NCBI GenBank assembly: GCA_944383975.1
Contig: CALWRN010000003.1
Location: 1-35,423, forward strand
Direction of reading: 5' to 3'
Source: an uncultured Clostridia bacterium
GTDB lineage: Bacteria > Bacillota > Clostridia > Christensenellales > UBA1242
DNA length: 35,423 nt
In this document: positions 1 to 7,478 of the stretch, piece by piece
How the letters are laid out: every line of letters begins with the position of its first letter
Position numbering within the stretch: position 1 is the stretch's first letter
Made by a program: the position numbers and the translations under genes
The notes under the pieces: generated by a model
The model's input: the letters and a program-made list of their open reading frames with translations, nothing else
Databases searched by the model: none
What the model was told of the DNA's origin: nothing

Positions 1-2
1 CA

Positions 3-521
3 ATTTATGGATATATTATTTTTATTTCACATATTTTAGGAGCTATTCTTAATGGTATTATTTTTAATAAAATCAACTACAATAAAAATGCACAAAATAA
101 AAATTTAACTAATAACGAAATAATCAAAAAAAACAATATGAAAGAAATTAATATCTCTAACATTATTATTGATTCTTCTTTAAGCATTATTTCTGTTGGG
201 GTAATTATTGCTATATTTTTTGTAATAATCAGTTCGCTAAATCCAATATTGAGTTTATTCCCCAAAAATTTTGTTGGCATTTTAGAAGGATTGATTGAAA
301 TCACTAAAGGAAGCCTTGATATTTCTAAATCTATGACAGGAATTTTTTCAGTCTTATCTTTGACCTTTATTATAAGCTTTGGCGGTCTTTCTACTATACT
401 TCAATCCATTACAATGTTAAACAAGATTAATATGCCAATTTGGTTTTTTACTTTACAAAAATTGTCACATGCTATTATTTCAACTTTAATAGCTATTCCA
501 ATGTACTTCTTATTGATGTAA
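3..521 (+). CDS. ylbJ: YlbJ-like sporulation integral membrane protein, C-terminal part (5' end outside window)
   Basis: The frame is open from the left edge, so the gene is cut by the window and only about 172 C-terminal residues are seen. The visible part has three or four hydrophobic segments, a hydrophilic Asn/Lys-rich loop near residues 25-45, then an LEGLIEITKGS stretch and an SFGGLS motif followed by a final membrane helix. The L-E-x-T-x-G and S-F-G-G-L-S pair resembles the nucleoside-recognition ('gate') half of YlbJ, a polytopic protein needed for spore maturation in Bacillus. The family call rests on these two motifs and the membrane pattern. A hairpin follows 18 bp after the stop. 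A related gate-domain transporter is the main alternative. Confidence 0.62.
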   Translation: MYGYIIFISHILGAILNGIIFNKINYNKNAQNKNLTNNEIIKKNNMKEINISNIIIDSSLSIISVGVIIAIFFVIISSLNPILSLFPKNFVGILEGLIEITKGSLDISKSMTGIFSVLSLTFIISFGGLSTILQSITMLNKINMPIWFFTLQKLSHAIISTLIAIPMYFLLM

Positions 522-539
522 TAAAAATGTAAATAATAA

Positions 540-567
540 AAAAGACGGCAAATTAATGTCGTCTTTT
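540..567. terminator. bidirectional hairpin between ylbJ-like gene and the acidic protein gene
   Basis: Arms AAAAGACG (540-547) and CGTCTTTT (560-567). Read on the minus strand the stem is followed by a T-rich run, so it best serves the gene ending at 572. It can also stop the plus-strand gene ending at 521. Confidence 0.75.
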
Positions 568-571
568 GCAA

Positions 572-1315
572 TTAAAGATCAAAAACTTCAAACAACTCTT
601 TTACCATGAACTTCACAGGTTTAACTTTAAATTCTTTTAATGCTAAAATTAAGCTAATAGTTATATCCTCGTCTCTCATCTCTGCAGTTTTTATAATTGC
701 CCTACATATTCTTGATGAGGTTTCAACATTATAATCAGGTTTTTGATATTGTAATTCCCCTAAAATTTGAACTGCTACTTTTTGTGCTAATATAAATTTA
801 TCCTGTTCTTCATCACTTTGATCTTCATAATCGTCTTCATCTTCATCATCAGATTCATCAGTCTGCTTTTCTGTTTCTTTTTCATCAGGATTATAACCTA
901 AATTAATTTTAGGATATCCAAAAGCATCTGCAATAAGATTTCTAAAAGGTATTACCATTGTTTTTATAAAGCTTTCAAAAGCATTTTCTTCTCTTCCAAA
1001 AAAACGTTTTATAAAATCAGTAAAATCTATTTTTTTATTATCAATATCAACTAATGTGCAAAATACCAATGCAATAATTTTATATTCTTCTTCAGGCATA
1101 TCACACATAAATTCACCATGACCATCTTGAATAAATGTCTTAGCAAATTCTCTATCTCTATTATATTCTTCAAGACACTCACCTACCAAAGAGCAAACTT
1201 CTTCAGTCTTTGCAAGTTGTTGTAGTAATTTTTGAATTTTATATTCTGCAACCAAAAACTTGCATGTTATTAAATCATCACAAGAAGCAATGAATTCTTC
1301 AATATTGTTATTCAT
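572..1315 (-). CDS. hypothetical protein with a central acidic linker
   Basis: I do not recognise this 247-residue protein. The start is set at the ATG at 1315 because GAGG lies 6 nt upstream; an in-frame ATG 27 bp earlier has no SD. Three parts are visible: an alpha-helical N-terminal part (about 1-140) with scattered cysteines, an extremely acidic Asp/Glu linker (about 142-173), and a compact helical C-terminal part (about 175-247). There is no signal peptide or membrane helix, so it is probably cytoplasmic. It is transcribed divergently from the DUF4364 gene, with only about 90 bp between the two starts, so the two may share regulation. A phage or toxin origin is not indicated by its composition. 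Confidence 0.7.
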   Translation of the reverse strand: MNNNIEEFIASCDDLITCKFLVAEYKIQKLLQQLAKTEEVCSLVGECLEEYNRDREFAKTFIQDGHGEFMCDMPEEEYKIIALVFCTLVDIDNKKIDFTDFIKRFFGREENAFESFIKTMVIPFRNLIADAFGYPKINLGYNPDEKETEKQTDESDDEDEDDYEDQSDEEQDKFILAQKVAVQILGELQYQKPDYNVETSSRICRAIIKTAEMRDEDITISLILALKEFKVKPVKFMVKELFEVFDL

Positions 1316-1369
1316 AAAAACCTCGCACTTATATTGTAACATATTATATTAAAAAAACAAACAAAAATT

Positions 1370-1397
1370 TTGATTTCTCTTAAAAACATGTTATAAT
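1370..1397 (+). promoter_or_regulatory. sigma-A type promoter of the DUF4364 gene, apparently leaderless
   Basis: TTGATT (1370-1375), 16-bp spacer, TATAAT (1392-1397). The start codon begins at 1407, nine bases after the -10 box, and there is no SD. Transcription should therefore start on or one base before the ATG. Confidence 0.75.
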
Positions 1398-1406
1398 ATA
1401 TCTCTA

Positions 1407-1958
1407 ATGGAAAGAATTCTCACTGATAAAGAACAAATAGTCTTGGATAAGTTAACAATGCTTTTTGTTATTGATAAAATGGAAATTCCTTTAACAGAAG
1501 ACTCTATTTTAGATATTTGTTCTATAAAAAACAATTGGATTAAAAATTATATGGATTGTAAAGCTATTATTCATGATTTAGTTGATAGCAAACTTTTATA
1601 TAAAACTGGAAATGAAGAAAAAGAACTTTTTGCACTTACTTATGAAGGAAGAGAATGTCTTTCTCATCTTTATAGAAGATTACCTTTTGCAAAACGAGAA
1701 GAAATTTCTGCCTACCTACAAGCGAATAGACTTAACGTTAAATCATCTCAAGAGTATAGTGCAACATATTCAAAAAACGATGATGGTTCTTATAATGTTG
1801 AATTAAAAATATATGAACCTTTAATAACAACACCAATGTTTGTATTAAATATAAAAGCACCTTCTAGACAATCTGCAAACGAGGCAATTCATAAATGGAA
1901 AACAAATGCTCCAACTATATACGAAATGATTTATGAAAAGTTAATAAATACTGATTAA
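1407..1958 (+). CDS. DUF4364 family protein (winged-helix type regulator)
   Basis: A 183-residue soluble protein. Residues 1-85 have the helix-helix-strand pattern of a winged helix, ending in an L-T-Y-E-G-R-E segment that matches the 'iT.eG' wing strand of DUF4364/PadR-like regulators. Residues 90-183 form a mixed alpha/beta C-terminal domain. The length and the early 'LDKLTMLFVIDKM' helix fit DUF4364, a family common in Clostridia with no settled function. The gene has its own promoter and no ribosome binding site (see the promoter entry). It ends in a hairpin shared with the convergent rnhA operon. DNA binding is inferred from the fold only. Confidence 0.8.
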   Translation: MERILTDKEQIVLDKLTMLFVIDKMEIPLTEDSILDICSIKNNWIKNYMDCKAIIHDLVDSKLLYKTGNEEKELFALTYEGRECLSHLYRRLPFAKREEISAYLQANRLNVKSSQEYSATYSKNDDGSYNVELKIYEPLITTPMFVLNIKAPSRQSANEAIHKWKTNAPTIYEMIYEKLINTD

Positions 1959-1983
1959 AAAAACTGAGTGTCCTCAGTTTTTT
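1958..1983. terminator. bidirectional terminator between DUF4364 gene and rnhA
   Basis: Stem AAAAAACTGAG (1958-1968) / CTCAGTTTTTT (1973-1983) with a 4-nt loop and T-runs in both directions. The rnhA stop codon (1982-1984) overlaps the stem. Confidence 0.9.
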
Positions 1984-2422
1984 ATTTTAATTTTAATTTT
2001 TCAATCTCACCTCGTGCAAGGCTATCACAACGGTTATTATTTTCATTATCAGCATGACCTTTTACTTTATGCCAAGATACACTATGCTTGTTTACTTGCT
2101 TTAAAAGTTCTGTCCATAAGTCTATGTTTAAAACTTTTCCTTTTGAACTTTTCCAGCCATTCTTAGTCCAATTATTAATCCAACCCTGTAGAAATGCGTT
2201 TACTACATAAGCAGAGTCACTATAAACCTCAACTTCACATATTTCCTTTAAAGCTTGCAAGCCTTTAATTACAGCAGTAAGTTCCATTCTATTATTTGTA
2301 GTCTCAATTTCGCCACCTGACAAAACTTTTTCTTTACCATTATACATAAGAATTGAACCCCAACCACCTAATCCAGGATTACCAGAGCAAGCACCATCTG
2401 TATATAAAACAATCTTTTTCAT
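1982..2422 (-). CDS. rnhA: ribonuclease HI
   Basis: A 146-residue type 1 RNase H, which cuts the RNA strand of RNA-DNA hybrids (R-loops, lagging-strand primers) using two metal ions. The full catalytic set is visible: D9 in YTDGACSGNPG, E47 in NRMEL, D69 in YSDSAYV, H123 in VKGHADN and D133 in RCDSLA. The basic handle region (W-x-K-N-G-W-K, about 85-91) seen in the E. coli-type enzyme is present. It is the last gene of degV-HIT-rnhA: its ATG shares one base with the HIT stop codon (TAATG), indicating translational coupling. It ends in the hairpin shared with the gene opposite. Confidence 0.96.
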   Translation of the reverse strand: MKKIVLYTDGACSGNPGLGGWGSILMYNGKEKVLSGGEIETTNNRMELTAVIKGLQALKEICEVEVYSDSAYVVNAFLQGWINNWTKNGWKSSKGKVLNIDLWTELLKQVNKHSVSWHKVKGHADNENNNRCDSLARGEIEKLKLK

Positions 2423-2826
2423 TACTTAATTTTTAACCTCTCACAAATAGTTTCTAAACTATCTGTATTTTTTGCTAATTGAGGAAATACTTTAAAACCA
2501 TCATCTTGTTTTCGTGGTAAAATATGAAAATGTAAATGAAAAACACTTTGCTCTGCATCTTTCCCACTTGCATTTAAAACATTAACTCCACTAAATCCAC
2601 AATTTTTGACTAAATGATTTGCTATTAATTTTATTGTATTCATAACATGTGCCAAGTCTTCAGTTGGACAATCTAAAATATTTTCTGCGTGATTTTTAGG
2701 TATAACTAATATATGTCCATTTGCATCATTAGAAATGTCTAAAAATGCATATGTAAATTCATCTTCATAAATCTTGTAAGAAGGAACCTCTCCTTTTATT
2801 ATTTTACAAAATAAACAATTATCCAT
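2422..2826 (-). CDS. HIT family nucleotide-binding protein (Hint type)
   Basis: A 134-residue histidine-triad hydrolase of the Hint/YcfF type, which cleaves nucleotide phosphoramidates such as adenylated lysine. The triad H-L-H-F-H-I-L is at residues 97-103 (H97, H99, H101), preceded by the Q-S-V-F segment of the nucleotide pocket. C4-x2-C7 plus H46 and H97 form the zinc site typical of bacterial Hint proteins. The I-P-K-N-H-A segment at 42-47 is also conserved. The start overlaps the end of degV by 8 bp and the stop overlaps rnhA by 1 bp, so translation of the three genes is probably coupled. The in vivo substrate is unknown. Confidence 0.94.
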   Translation of the reverse strand: MDNCLFCKIIKGEVPSYKIYEDEFTYAFLDISNDANGHILVIPKNHAENILDCPTEDLAHVMNTIKLIANHLVKNCGFSGVNVLNASGKDAEQSVFHLHFHILPRKQDDGFKVFPQLAKNTDSLETICERLKIK

Positions 2827-3676
2827 TATTCTCCTCCAATAAATATAAAATTCCTAAAGTATTCTTACCACAATGGCAAGTTATAGTTGATCCGGCAACT
2901 GAAGATACAACATTATCAAAAATATTTTTACTCTTTACATAATCAACAATATTTCTAACAAATTCTTCATCCGTGCATGTGTGTGTTATAAAGCACAAAT
3001 CTTTCTTATAATTGCTATGGATCTTTAACATATCATCTATATACTTTTTAACAACAACTTTAAATTGGCCCATATACTTCCCTGTATTTTCAATCTTTCC
3101 ATCAACAAGTTCAAGTCTTGGTTTGATTTTTAACAAATTAGCACCAAATCTTGCCATTGCTGAACACCTGCCACCTTTATACAAATAGTCTAACTTATCA
3201 ACTACAAAAGAGGTTTGATTAAAGTTTCTTTGTCTTTCCAACTCTTTACATATGGTTTCTGCATCTTGTCCAATCTTTGCCATTTTAGCAGCATATAAAA
3301 TTAATAAACCAATTCCACTTGATAAAGACTTGCTATCCACTAAATGTAACTTGTTGTTATTCAGTTCTTCTTTAGCTTTACAAGCATAACTAAATGATGA
3401 TGACAATTTGTCTGATATTCCCATATATATAACATCATCTCCACTTGCTAAAAGATTACTAAAAAATTCTTTAAAATCTTCTATGCTTCTTGTTGCCGTT
3501 TTGGGCAATTGCCCTGTCTTATCAACATACTCATAAATATCTTTCGGATTAATGTTAACACCATCTAAATATTCTTTATCTTTTAAAATGACACATAAAG
3601 GTAAAACTGAAATATTGTATTCTTCAAGTTGTTCTTTATTTATATCTACGCAACTATCTGTACAAATTTTAACCAT
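2819..3676 (-). CDS. degV: DegV family fatty-acid-binding protein (FakB-like)
   Basis: A 285-residue DegV/EDD-fold protein. In Firmicutes these proteins (FakB) hold a fatty acid while the kinase FakA phosphorylates it for phospholipid synthesis. Visible family features are the N-terminal C-T-D-S-C-V-D strand-turn, the T-A-T-R-S segment near 60-64, the K-L-S-S-S-F-S stretch near 89-95, and the G-G-R-C motif near 168. Start: AAGGAG lies 5 nt before the ATG. It heads the degV-HIT-rnhA operon and has a promoter at 3699-3727. No fakA is nearby, so the lipid and the kinase partner cannot be told from here. Confidence 0.92.
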   Translation of the reverse strand: MVKICTDSCVDINKEQLEEYNISVLPLCVILKDKEYLDGVNINPKDIYEYVDKTGQLPKTATRSIEDFKEFFSNLLASGDDVIYMGISDKLSSSFSYACKAKEELNNNKLHLVDSKSLSSGIGLLILYAAKMAKIGQDAETICKELERQRNFNQTSFVVDKLDYLYKGGRCSAMARFGANLLKIKPRLELVDGKIENTGKYMGQFKVVVKKYIDDMLKIHSNYKKDLCFITHTCTDEEFVRNIVDYVKSKNIFDNVVSSVAGSTITCHCGKNTLGILYLLEENNG

Positions 3677-3698
3677 AATCTCTCCTTCTAATATTTTA

Positions 3699-3727
3699 AT
3701 TATAAATGTTAAACAAAATTTCTACAA
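3699..3727 (-). promoter_or_regulatory. promoter of the degV-HIT-rnhA operon
   Basis: On the minus strand: TTGTAG, 17-bp spacer, TATAAT (-10 at 3699-3704). This gives a leader of roughly 20 nt containing the AAGGAG site. Confidence 0.7.
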
Positions 3728-3798
3728 GCAAAATCAAAATTTTTTAAATAAAAGTATATTCAAAGAATTAGTGCACATAATAACACTGGAGGTTGAAC

Positions 3799-3960
3799 AT
3801 GAGTAAACAATGGAAACCTGGTGAACAAGCACCAAAATCTGGAAACTATTCTTGCTATGATAGTGAAGGCAGATGTGGTGGAAGTTGCTACCTTGAAAAA
3901 GGTCAACGTTTTCCTGCCACACAACATTCTGGCTCTCATTACGAAATGGACGAAGAATAA
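3799..3960 (+). CDS. 53-residue Cys/His-rich small protein, probable zinc-ribbon-like (YjzC-like)
   Basis: TGGAGG lies 6 nt before the ATG, and a terminator follows the stop by 10 bp, so this is a complete one-gene unit. The protein starts with a W-K-P-G-E-Q-A-P-K-S-G-N-Y segment resembling the YjzC-type small proteins and rubredoxin-like ribbons of Firmicutes. Potential metal ligands are C19, C26 and C30, then H43 and H47 in a H-S-G-S-H turn placed where the second Cys pair of a zinc ribbon would sit. A short R-F-P motif separates the halves. The tail is acidic. Metal binding is inferred from the ligands; function is unknown. Lower-quality readings on the opposite strand lack ribosome binding sites. 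Confidence 0.78.
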   Translation: MSKQWKPGEQAPKSGNYSCYDSEGRCGGSCYLEKGQRFPATQHSGSHYEMDEE

Positions 3961-3970
3961 TTTCAATAAA

Positions 3971-3998
3971 AAAGGACGTGTTACAACGTCCTTTTTTT
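3971..3998 (+). terminator. terminator of the 53-residue protein gene
   Basis: Stem AAAGGACGT (3971-3979) / ACGTCCTTT (3986-3994) with a 6-nt loop, followed by a T-run to 3998. Confidence 0.9.
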
Positions 3999-4021
3999 AT
4001 ACCTTCATATTTTATAATTAG

Positions 4022-4053
4022 AAAAAAAAAGAAAAGTCATATAGACTTTTCTT
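4022..4053 (-). terminator. terminator of the DUF378 gene
   Basis: Read on the minus strand: AAGAAAAGTC, 5-nt loop, GACTTTTCTT, then a run of T (the A-run at 4022-4030). Confidence 0.85.
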
Positions 4054-4060
4054 AATTTTA

Positions 4061-4282
4061 TCATTTATATAATGTATTAGTAAGCAATATTCCACCATCA
4101 ATTGCAGATGAAATTATTAACCAAATTGTAGCAATTAAAACTAGTATATATATAATTCTTTCAACTATTCGACTCCCTATACTTATCCAGGCAACTAAAT
4201 TGAAATTAAATATACCTACAAGTCCCCAGTTTAAACCACCGATTAAAACTAATATTAATGCTATATAATTTGCAACTATCAT
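4061..4282 (-). CDS. DUF378 family small membrane protein
   Basis: A 73-residue protein with two membrane helices (about 5-27 and 40-62). The segment G-G-L-N-W-G-L-V-G-I-F-N-F-N-L-V-A is the DUF378 signature. AGGAGG lies 6 nt upstream of the ATG, a very strong ribosome binding site. The function of this widespread family is not established. It is a single-gene unit with its own terminator and lies back to back with the merR gene. The shared 170-bp upstream region carries two plus-strand promoters, one with a MerR-type dyad. Binding there could also affect this gene, but I could not identify a minus-strand promoter with confidence. Confidence 0.85.
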   Translation of the reverse strand: MIVANYIALILVLIGGLNWGLVGIFNFNLVAWISIGSRIVERIIYILVLIATIWLIISSAIDGGILLTNTLYK

Positions 4283-4343
4283 TTTTACCTCCTAATATAT
4301 TTTTTTCATAAAGTCATATATTATTCATTTTTCGAAATAATTT

Positions 4344-4372
4344 TTGACTAGTTTATTAAATTTTGTTATAAT
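4344..4372 (+). promoter_or_regulatory. upstream sigma-A promoter of the merR-type gene
   Basis: TTGACT (4344-4349), 17-bp spacer, TATAAT (4367-4372), close to consensus. Expected start near 4379, giving a leader of about 77 nt that contains the second promoter. Confidence 0.7.
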
Positions 4373-4403
4373 CAAAAAAAATATATTTTTTTTAGAAAAA
4401 TGC

Positions 4404-4434
4404 TTGATTCTCTAGTTAACTCTAATGTTAAAGT
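4404..4434 (+). promoter_or_regulatory. MerR-type promoter/operator with 19-bp spacer
   Basis: TTGATT (4404-4409), a 19-bp spacer, TAAAGT (4429-4434). The spacer holds CTCTAGTTAACTCTAATG centred on the palindrome GTTAAC. Over-long 19-bp spacers with a central dyad are the hallmark of promoters that MerR-family activators untwist. The neighbouring gene encodes such a protein, so autoregulation is likely. Confidence 0.65.
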
Positions 4435-4455
4435 TTAACCATGAAGGAGAAAAAT

Positions 4456-5604
4456 ATGTATCAAATAGGTAAATTTGCTAGAATGAATAATATCAGTCTA
4501 CATACATTGAGATGGTATGATAATATTGGAATCTTAAAATCTCATAAAAAGGATGAATATAGTCCTTTTCGTTATTATACTGACGATGATATAAGAATTC
4601 TAGATAATATACATATTTTGCAAAAGTTTGGTTTTTCTATTGATGAAATAAAAAATTTGTCAAAAGATATAGTTAAATCTAAAATAAACGCAATTAAAGA
4701 AAAAATTAATTTCTTTAATGATTATATTTATCTCCTTCAAATTTTAATATTGGAGGAAAATATGGAAAAACTAAATTTAAAAGAAACATTTAAAAAAATA
4801 CCACCACAACTTATGACTGGTTTATGTGGTGAATGGAGTTGTCTTGGTAAATCTAAAGATTTTAGACAAATTTCTTCTTGGCCAGACATAAATTCAAAAT
4901 TGGAAAAGGTAAATAGTAACAAACAATTGTTTATAGGTGAAAATAATTCTATAAAATATATTACCAATTGTAATGAACTTTCACAAGTTTATGAATATTT
5001 TAATCATTTTTATTTAAACAATGTAAAATATAAATTTGCTTTTATTGGTTATAATTTAATGGTATGGAAAGATAATTGTGAAGCAAATGAGTTAGAGTTT
5101 TATTTATATCAAAGAATTAGCGATTATAAATATACCAAAGATGAATTAAATACAATTATAGATAAAACTCAAAGAAAAAAAATTGATGAATTAACTCCTG
5201 CTTCAGAAGAACTAAAATCAAAACTATTAGGCGAATGGATTTTTAATGACATTACTATATTTGAAAGTGACATAAATAACTACCCTAATATAAAAAAAGA
5301 AGTAAAATATGATTTTGGTCCTTGGAAACCTCATTATGCCTATTTAAAATTTAATAATGATCAAACCGTACAAACGATGAAAGATGATGAAACTTTAGAA
5401 ATTTGTGATAGGAAATTAAATGCTAAAAATACTATTTCAAAATATTATAACAATTTCATCATTGATTCTACTTTTAACACTAAAGCAAAACTATTTTTTA
5501 CCATTAAGACAATAGACAATGATGATTATTTATTTTTAGCAAGTCAAGATACACTTTCAAGAACCGAATTAGATGATACATATTGGGTTTATAAAAAAGT
5601 TTAA
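4456..5604 (+). CDS. MerR family regulator with a long C-terminal region of two lipocalin-like repeats
   Basis: 382 residues. I chose the ATG at 4456 because AAGGAG lies 6 nt upstream. An in-frame ATG at 4441 coincides with the expected transcript start and would make that SD part of the coding sequence. Residues 1-70 are a MerR DNA-binding domain (Y-Q-I-G-K-F-A, then T-L-R-W-Y-D-N-I-G-I-L). A short dimerising coil follows (about 75-100). The rest is unlike a classical effector domain: two repeats begin with G-E-W (near residues 121 and 260), and the second ends Y-W-V-Y-K-K-V. They resemble the small beta-barrel ligand domains attached to some Firmicute MerR proteins. The ligand is unknown. 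The promoter with its 19-bp spacer suggests autoregulation. A bidirectional terminator follows. Confidence 0.85.
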   Translation: MYQIGKFARMNNISLHTLRWYDNIGILKSHKKDEYSPFRYYTDDDIRILDNIHILQKFGFSIDEIKNLSKDIVKSKINAIKEKINFFNDYIYLLQILILEENMEKLNLKETFKKIPPQLMTGLCGEWSCLGKSKDFRQISSWPDINSKLEKVNSNKQLFIGENNSIKYITNCNELSQVYEYFNHFYLNNVKYKFAFIGYNLMVWKDNCEANELEFYLYQRISDYKYTKDELNTIIDKTQRKKIDELTPASEELKSKLLGEWIFNDITIFESDINNYPNIKKEVKYDFGPWKPHYAYLKFNNDQTVQTMKDDETLEICDRKLNAKNTISKYYNNFIIDSTFNTKAKLFFTIKTIDNDDYLFLASQDTLSRTELDDTYWVYKKV

Positions 5605-5605
5605 T

Positions 5606-5640
5606 AAAAAATAAAAGACCTTTATAGGTCTTTTATTTTT
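5606..5640. terminator. bidirectional terminator between the merR-type gene and mnmA
   Basis: Long stem AAAAATAAAAGACCT (about 5607-5621) / AGGTCTTTTATTTTT (5626-5640) with a 4-nt loop. The mnmA stop codon (5633-5635) lies inside the stem. Confidence 0.9.
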
Positions 5641-6709
5641 TAAAACTTCTATCTATTGTTCCGCCACCTAAACATAACCCTTCTTGATTATATAAAACAA
5701 CAAATTGACCAGGAGTTATCGCCCTTTGCTTTTCATAAAAATCTACTCTTATATTATCTTTGTCTATTATAGTTACTTTAACTTTTTGATCTGGTTGTCT
5801 ATATCTAAACTTTGCAAAACAGTCAAATGAATTTTCTGATGGAATTTCTGGAATCCAATTCATTCCATTTGCATATAATCCATCACTATACAATAAATCA
5901 TCTTCTCCCTGTGAAACATACAAAATATTATTATCTAAATCTTTACTTATAACAAACCAACGTTCTCCATTTCCGTTTTTTCTTCCGCCAATATTTAATC
6001 CTCTTCTTTGACCTAATGTATAATACATAAGACCTTCATGTTGACCTACTTGATTTCCCTGCAAATCTAATATTTTCCCAGGCTTTGCAGGTAAATACTC
6101 TTTTAAAAACTTTCTGAAATTTCTTTCTCCTATAAAACATATACCTGTGCTATCTTTTTTATCTGCAGTAGATAGTTCTAATTTTTTTGCAATTTCTCTA
6201 ACTGTTGGCTTATCAATGTGTTCTAAAGGAAAAATTACACTTGAAAGTTGTTCTTGATTTAATTGATTTAAAAAATATGATTGATCCTTATTTAAATCAT
6301 CTGCTTTTGCTAAATAATACTTTCCATCTTTTTCTATCTTTTTTGCATAATGGCCTGTTGCAATCATATCTGCACCAAGCTTTCTTGCTTGTTCTAAAAA
6401 TGGTCCAAATTTTACTTCTCTATTACATAGAACATCAGGATTTGGTGTTCTTCCACGTTTATATTCATCTAAAAAATATCTGAATACGCGATCATAATAT
6501 TCCTTTGAATAGTTTACAGAAAAATATGGAATACCTATTTTATTACATACACGCTTTACGTCCTCAAAATCTTCTTCAGCAGTGCATGTTCCGTCTTTTT
6601 CTTCCCAATTTACCATAAAAAGTCCAATTACATCATGTCCTTGTTGTTTAAGCAAATATGCCGCAACAGAAGAATCAACTCCACCACTTATTCCTACAAC
6701 AATTCTCAC
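5633..6709 (-). CDS. mnmA: tRNA-specific 2-thiouridylase MnmA
   Basis: A 358-residue enzyme of normal length that puts sulfur on C2 of the wobble uridine U34 in Lys, Glu and Gln tRNAs. The PP-loop G-I-S-G-G-V-D-S-S at residues 6-14 binds ATP. The catalytic cysteine pair is C95 (in P-D-V-L-C-N) and C191 (in [10 protein letters not shown]). The T-P-N-P-D segment and the tRNA-binding H-Y-A-K region are present, as is a C-terminal barrel. The start codon is GTG, with GAGGTG 5 nt upstream, and overlaps the TM2-protein stop codon in GTGA, so translation is coupled. A bidirectional hairpin overlaps its end. Confidence 0.97.
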   Translation of the reverse strand: MRIVVGISGGVDSSVAAYLLKQQGHDVIGLFMVNWEEKDGTCTAEEDFEDVKRVCNKIGIPYFSVNYSKEYYDRVFRYFLDEYKRGRTPNPDVLCNREVKFGPFLEQARKLGADMIATGHYAKKIEKDGKYYLAKADDLNKDQSYFLNQLNQEQLSSVIFPLEHIDKPTVREIAKKLELSTADKKDSTGICFIGERNFRKFLKEYLPAKPGKILDLQGNQVGQHEGLMYYTLGQRRGLNIGGRKNGNGERWFVISKDLDNNILYVSQGEDDLLYSDGLYANGMNWIPEIPSENSFDCFAKFRYRQPDQKVKVTIIDKDNIRVDFYEKQRAITPGQFVVLYNQEGLCLGGGTIDRSFKK

Positions 6710-7419
6710 TTCTTCACCTCGTTACTTTTTTCATTATTTTCCTTTGTATTATCAGTTTTATCATTTATTTCAACTTCTTTGTTGTCGCTATCTTTGGCTT
6801 CTAGATTATCAAGAATATTATTATCCTTGTTTACAGAGTTGTCATTTTCTCTAGAAGAAAAATTTGTATTTTCTTTTATCTCACTAGCCGTTTTTAAAGA
6901 ATCGTCTTCTGTTTTTTCTTCACTTAAATTTTGCAAATCATATTCTATGTCAATAGCAACAGGAATTTTATATTTTTTTACTACAATCATAAACAGATCC
7001 CAAAACCACATAAGCATAATCATACCTAAAATTGTAGATATTGTTCCTACCAATTCTTCGCCACCTGCTGCTATTAATTGAGAATTAAAGGCAACCATTA
7101 AAAATAGTATTATAAAATCAACAAGAAGCACAGAACCTTTTAAGTATCTTCCAACATAAAAATTATGAGCACCAACAGGCCCTAAAAAAATACAAAGAAG
7201 CAACAATTTTATATAACTTACATCAGATGGAATTTGTGTTGTATTTATAATAAAATCTCTATCCCCTCTCATTTTTTTTCTTTTTGCTTCCTTGTTTGTT
7301 GCTATTTCAAGGCGTGAAAAAACTAGTCCACAATCTGGGCATGTCTCTATTCCTTCATATACCTTTAACCCACATCTTGGGCAAATTTTTGTTCTTTCTT
7401 TTTCTTTTCTAAATATCAC
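6706..7419 (-). CDS. zinc-ribbon plus TM2-domain membrane protein
   Basis: 237 residues. An N-terminal zinc ribbon is visible (C13-P-R-C16 and C27-P-D-C30). A TM2 domain follows (about 68-112) with the signature [15 protein letters not shown], and a further membrane helix at about 122-146. The C-terminal tail (about 160-237) is hydrophilic, rich in Asn, Asp, Glu and Lys, and probably disordered. The start codon is GTG at 7419; there is no SD, and the promoter at 7426-7455 places the transcript start at or beside this GTG. It is co-transcribed with mnmA through a 4-bp overlap. TM2 proteins are widespread and their role is mostly unknown. The ribbon suggests a membrane-tethered binding protein. 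Confidence 0.83.
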   Translation of the reverse strand: MIFRKEKERTKICPRCGLKVYEGIETCPDCGLVFSRLEIATNKEAKRKKMRGDRDFIINTTQIPSDVSYIKLLLLCIFLGPVGAHNFYVGRYLKGSVLLVDFIILFLMVAFNSQLIAAGGEELVGTISTILGMIMLMWFWDLFMIVVKKYKIPVAIDIEYDLQNLSEEKTEDDSLKTASEIKENTNFSSRENDNSVNKDNNILDNLEAKDSDNKEVEINDKTDNTKENNEKSNEVKK

Positions 7420-7425
7420 AAAAAA

Positions 7426-7455
7426 ATGATATCACTATATTCTTATTTTTGTCAA
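7426..7455 (-). promoter_or_regulatory. promoter of the TM2-protein/mnmA operon, apparently leaderless
   Basis: On the minus strand: TTGACA (7450-7455), 18-bp spacer, TATCAT (7426-7431). The GTG start begins seven bases after the -10 box, so the transcript probably begins on it. Confidence 0.7.
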
Positions 7456-7478
7456 GTAAGTAGTTATAAATTACTTTC

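Noticed and set aside
3734..3966. Minus-strand frames of 62-68 codons opposite the small Cys/His protein
   Set aside because: They lack ribosome binding sites and lie antisense to a gene with a good SD and terminator.
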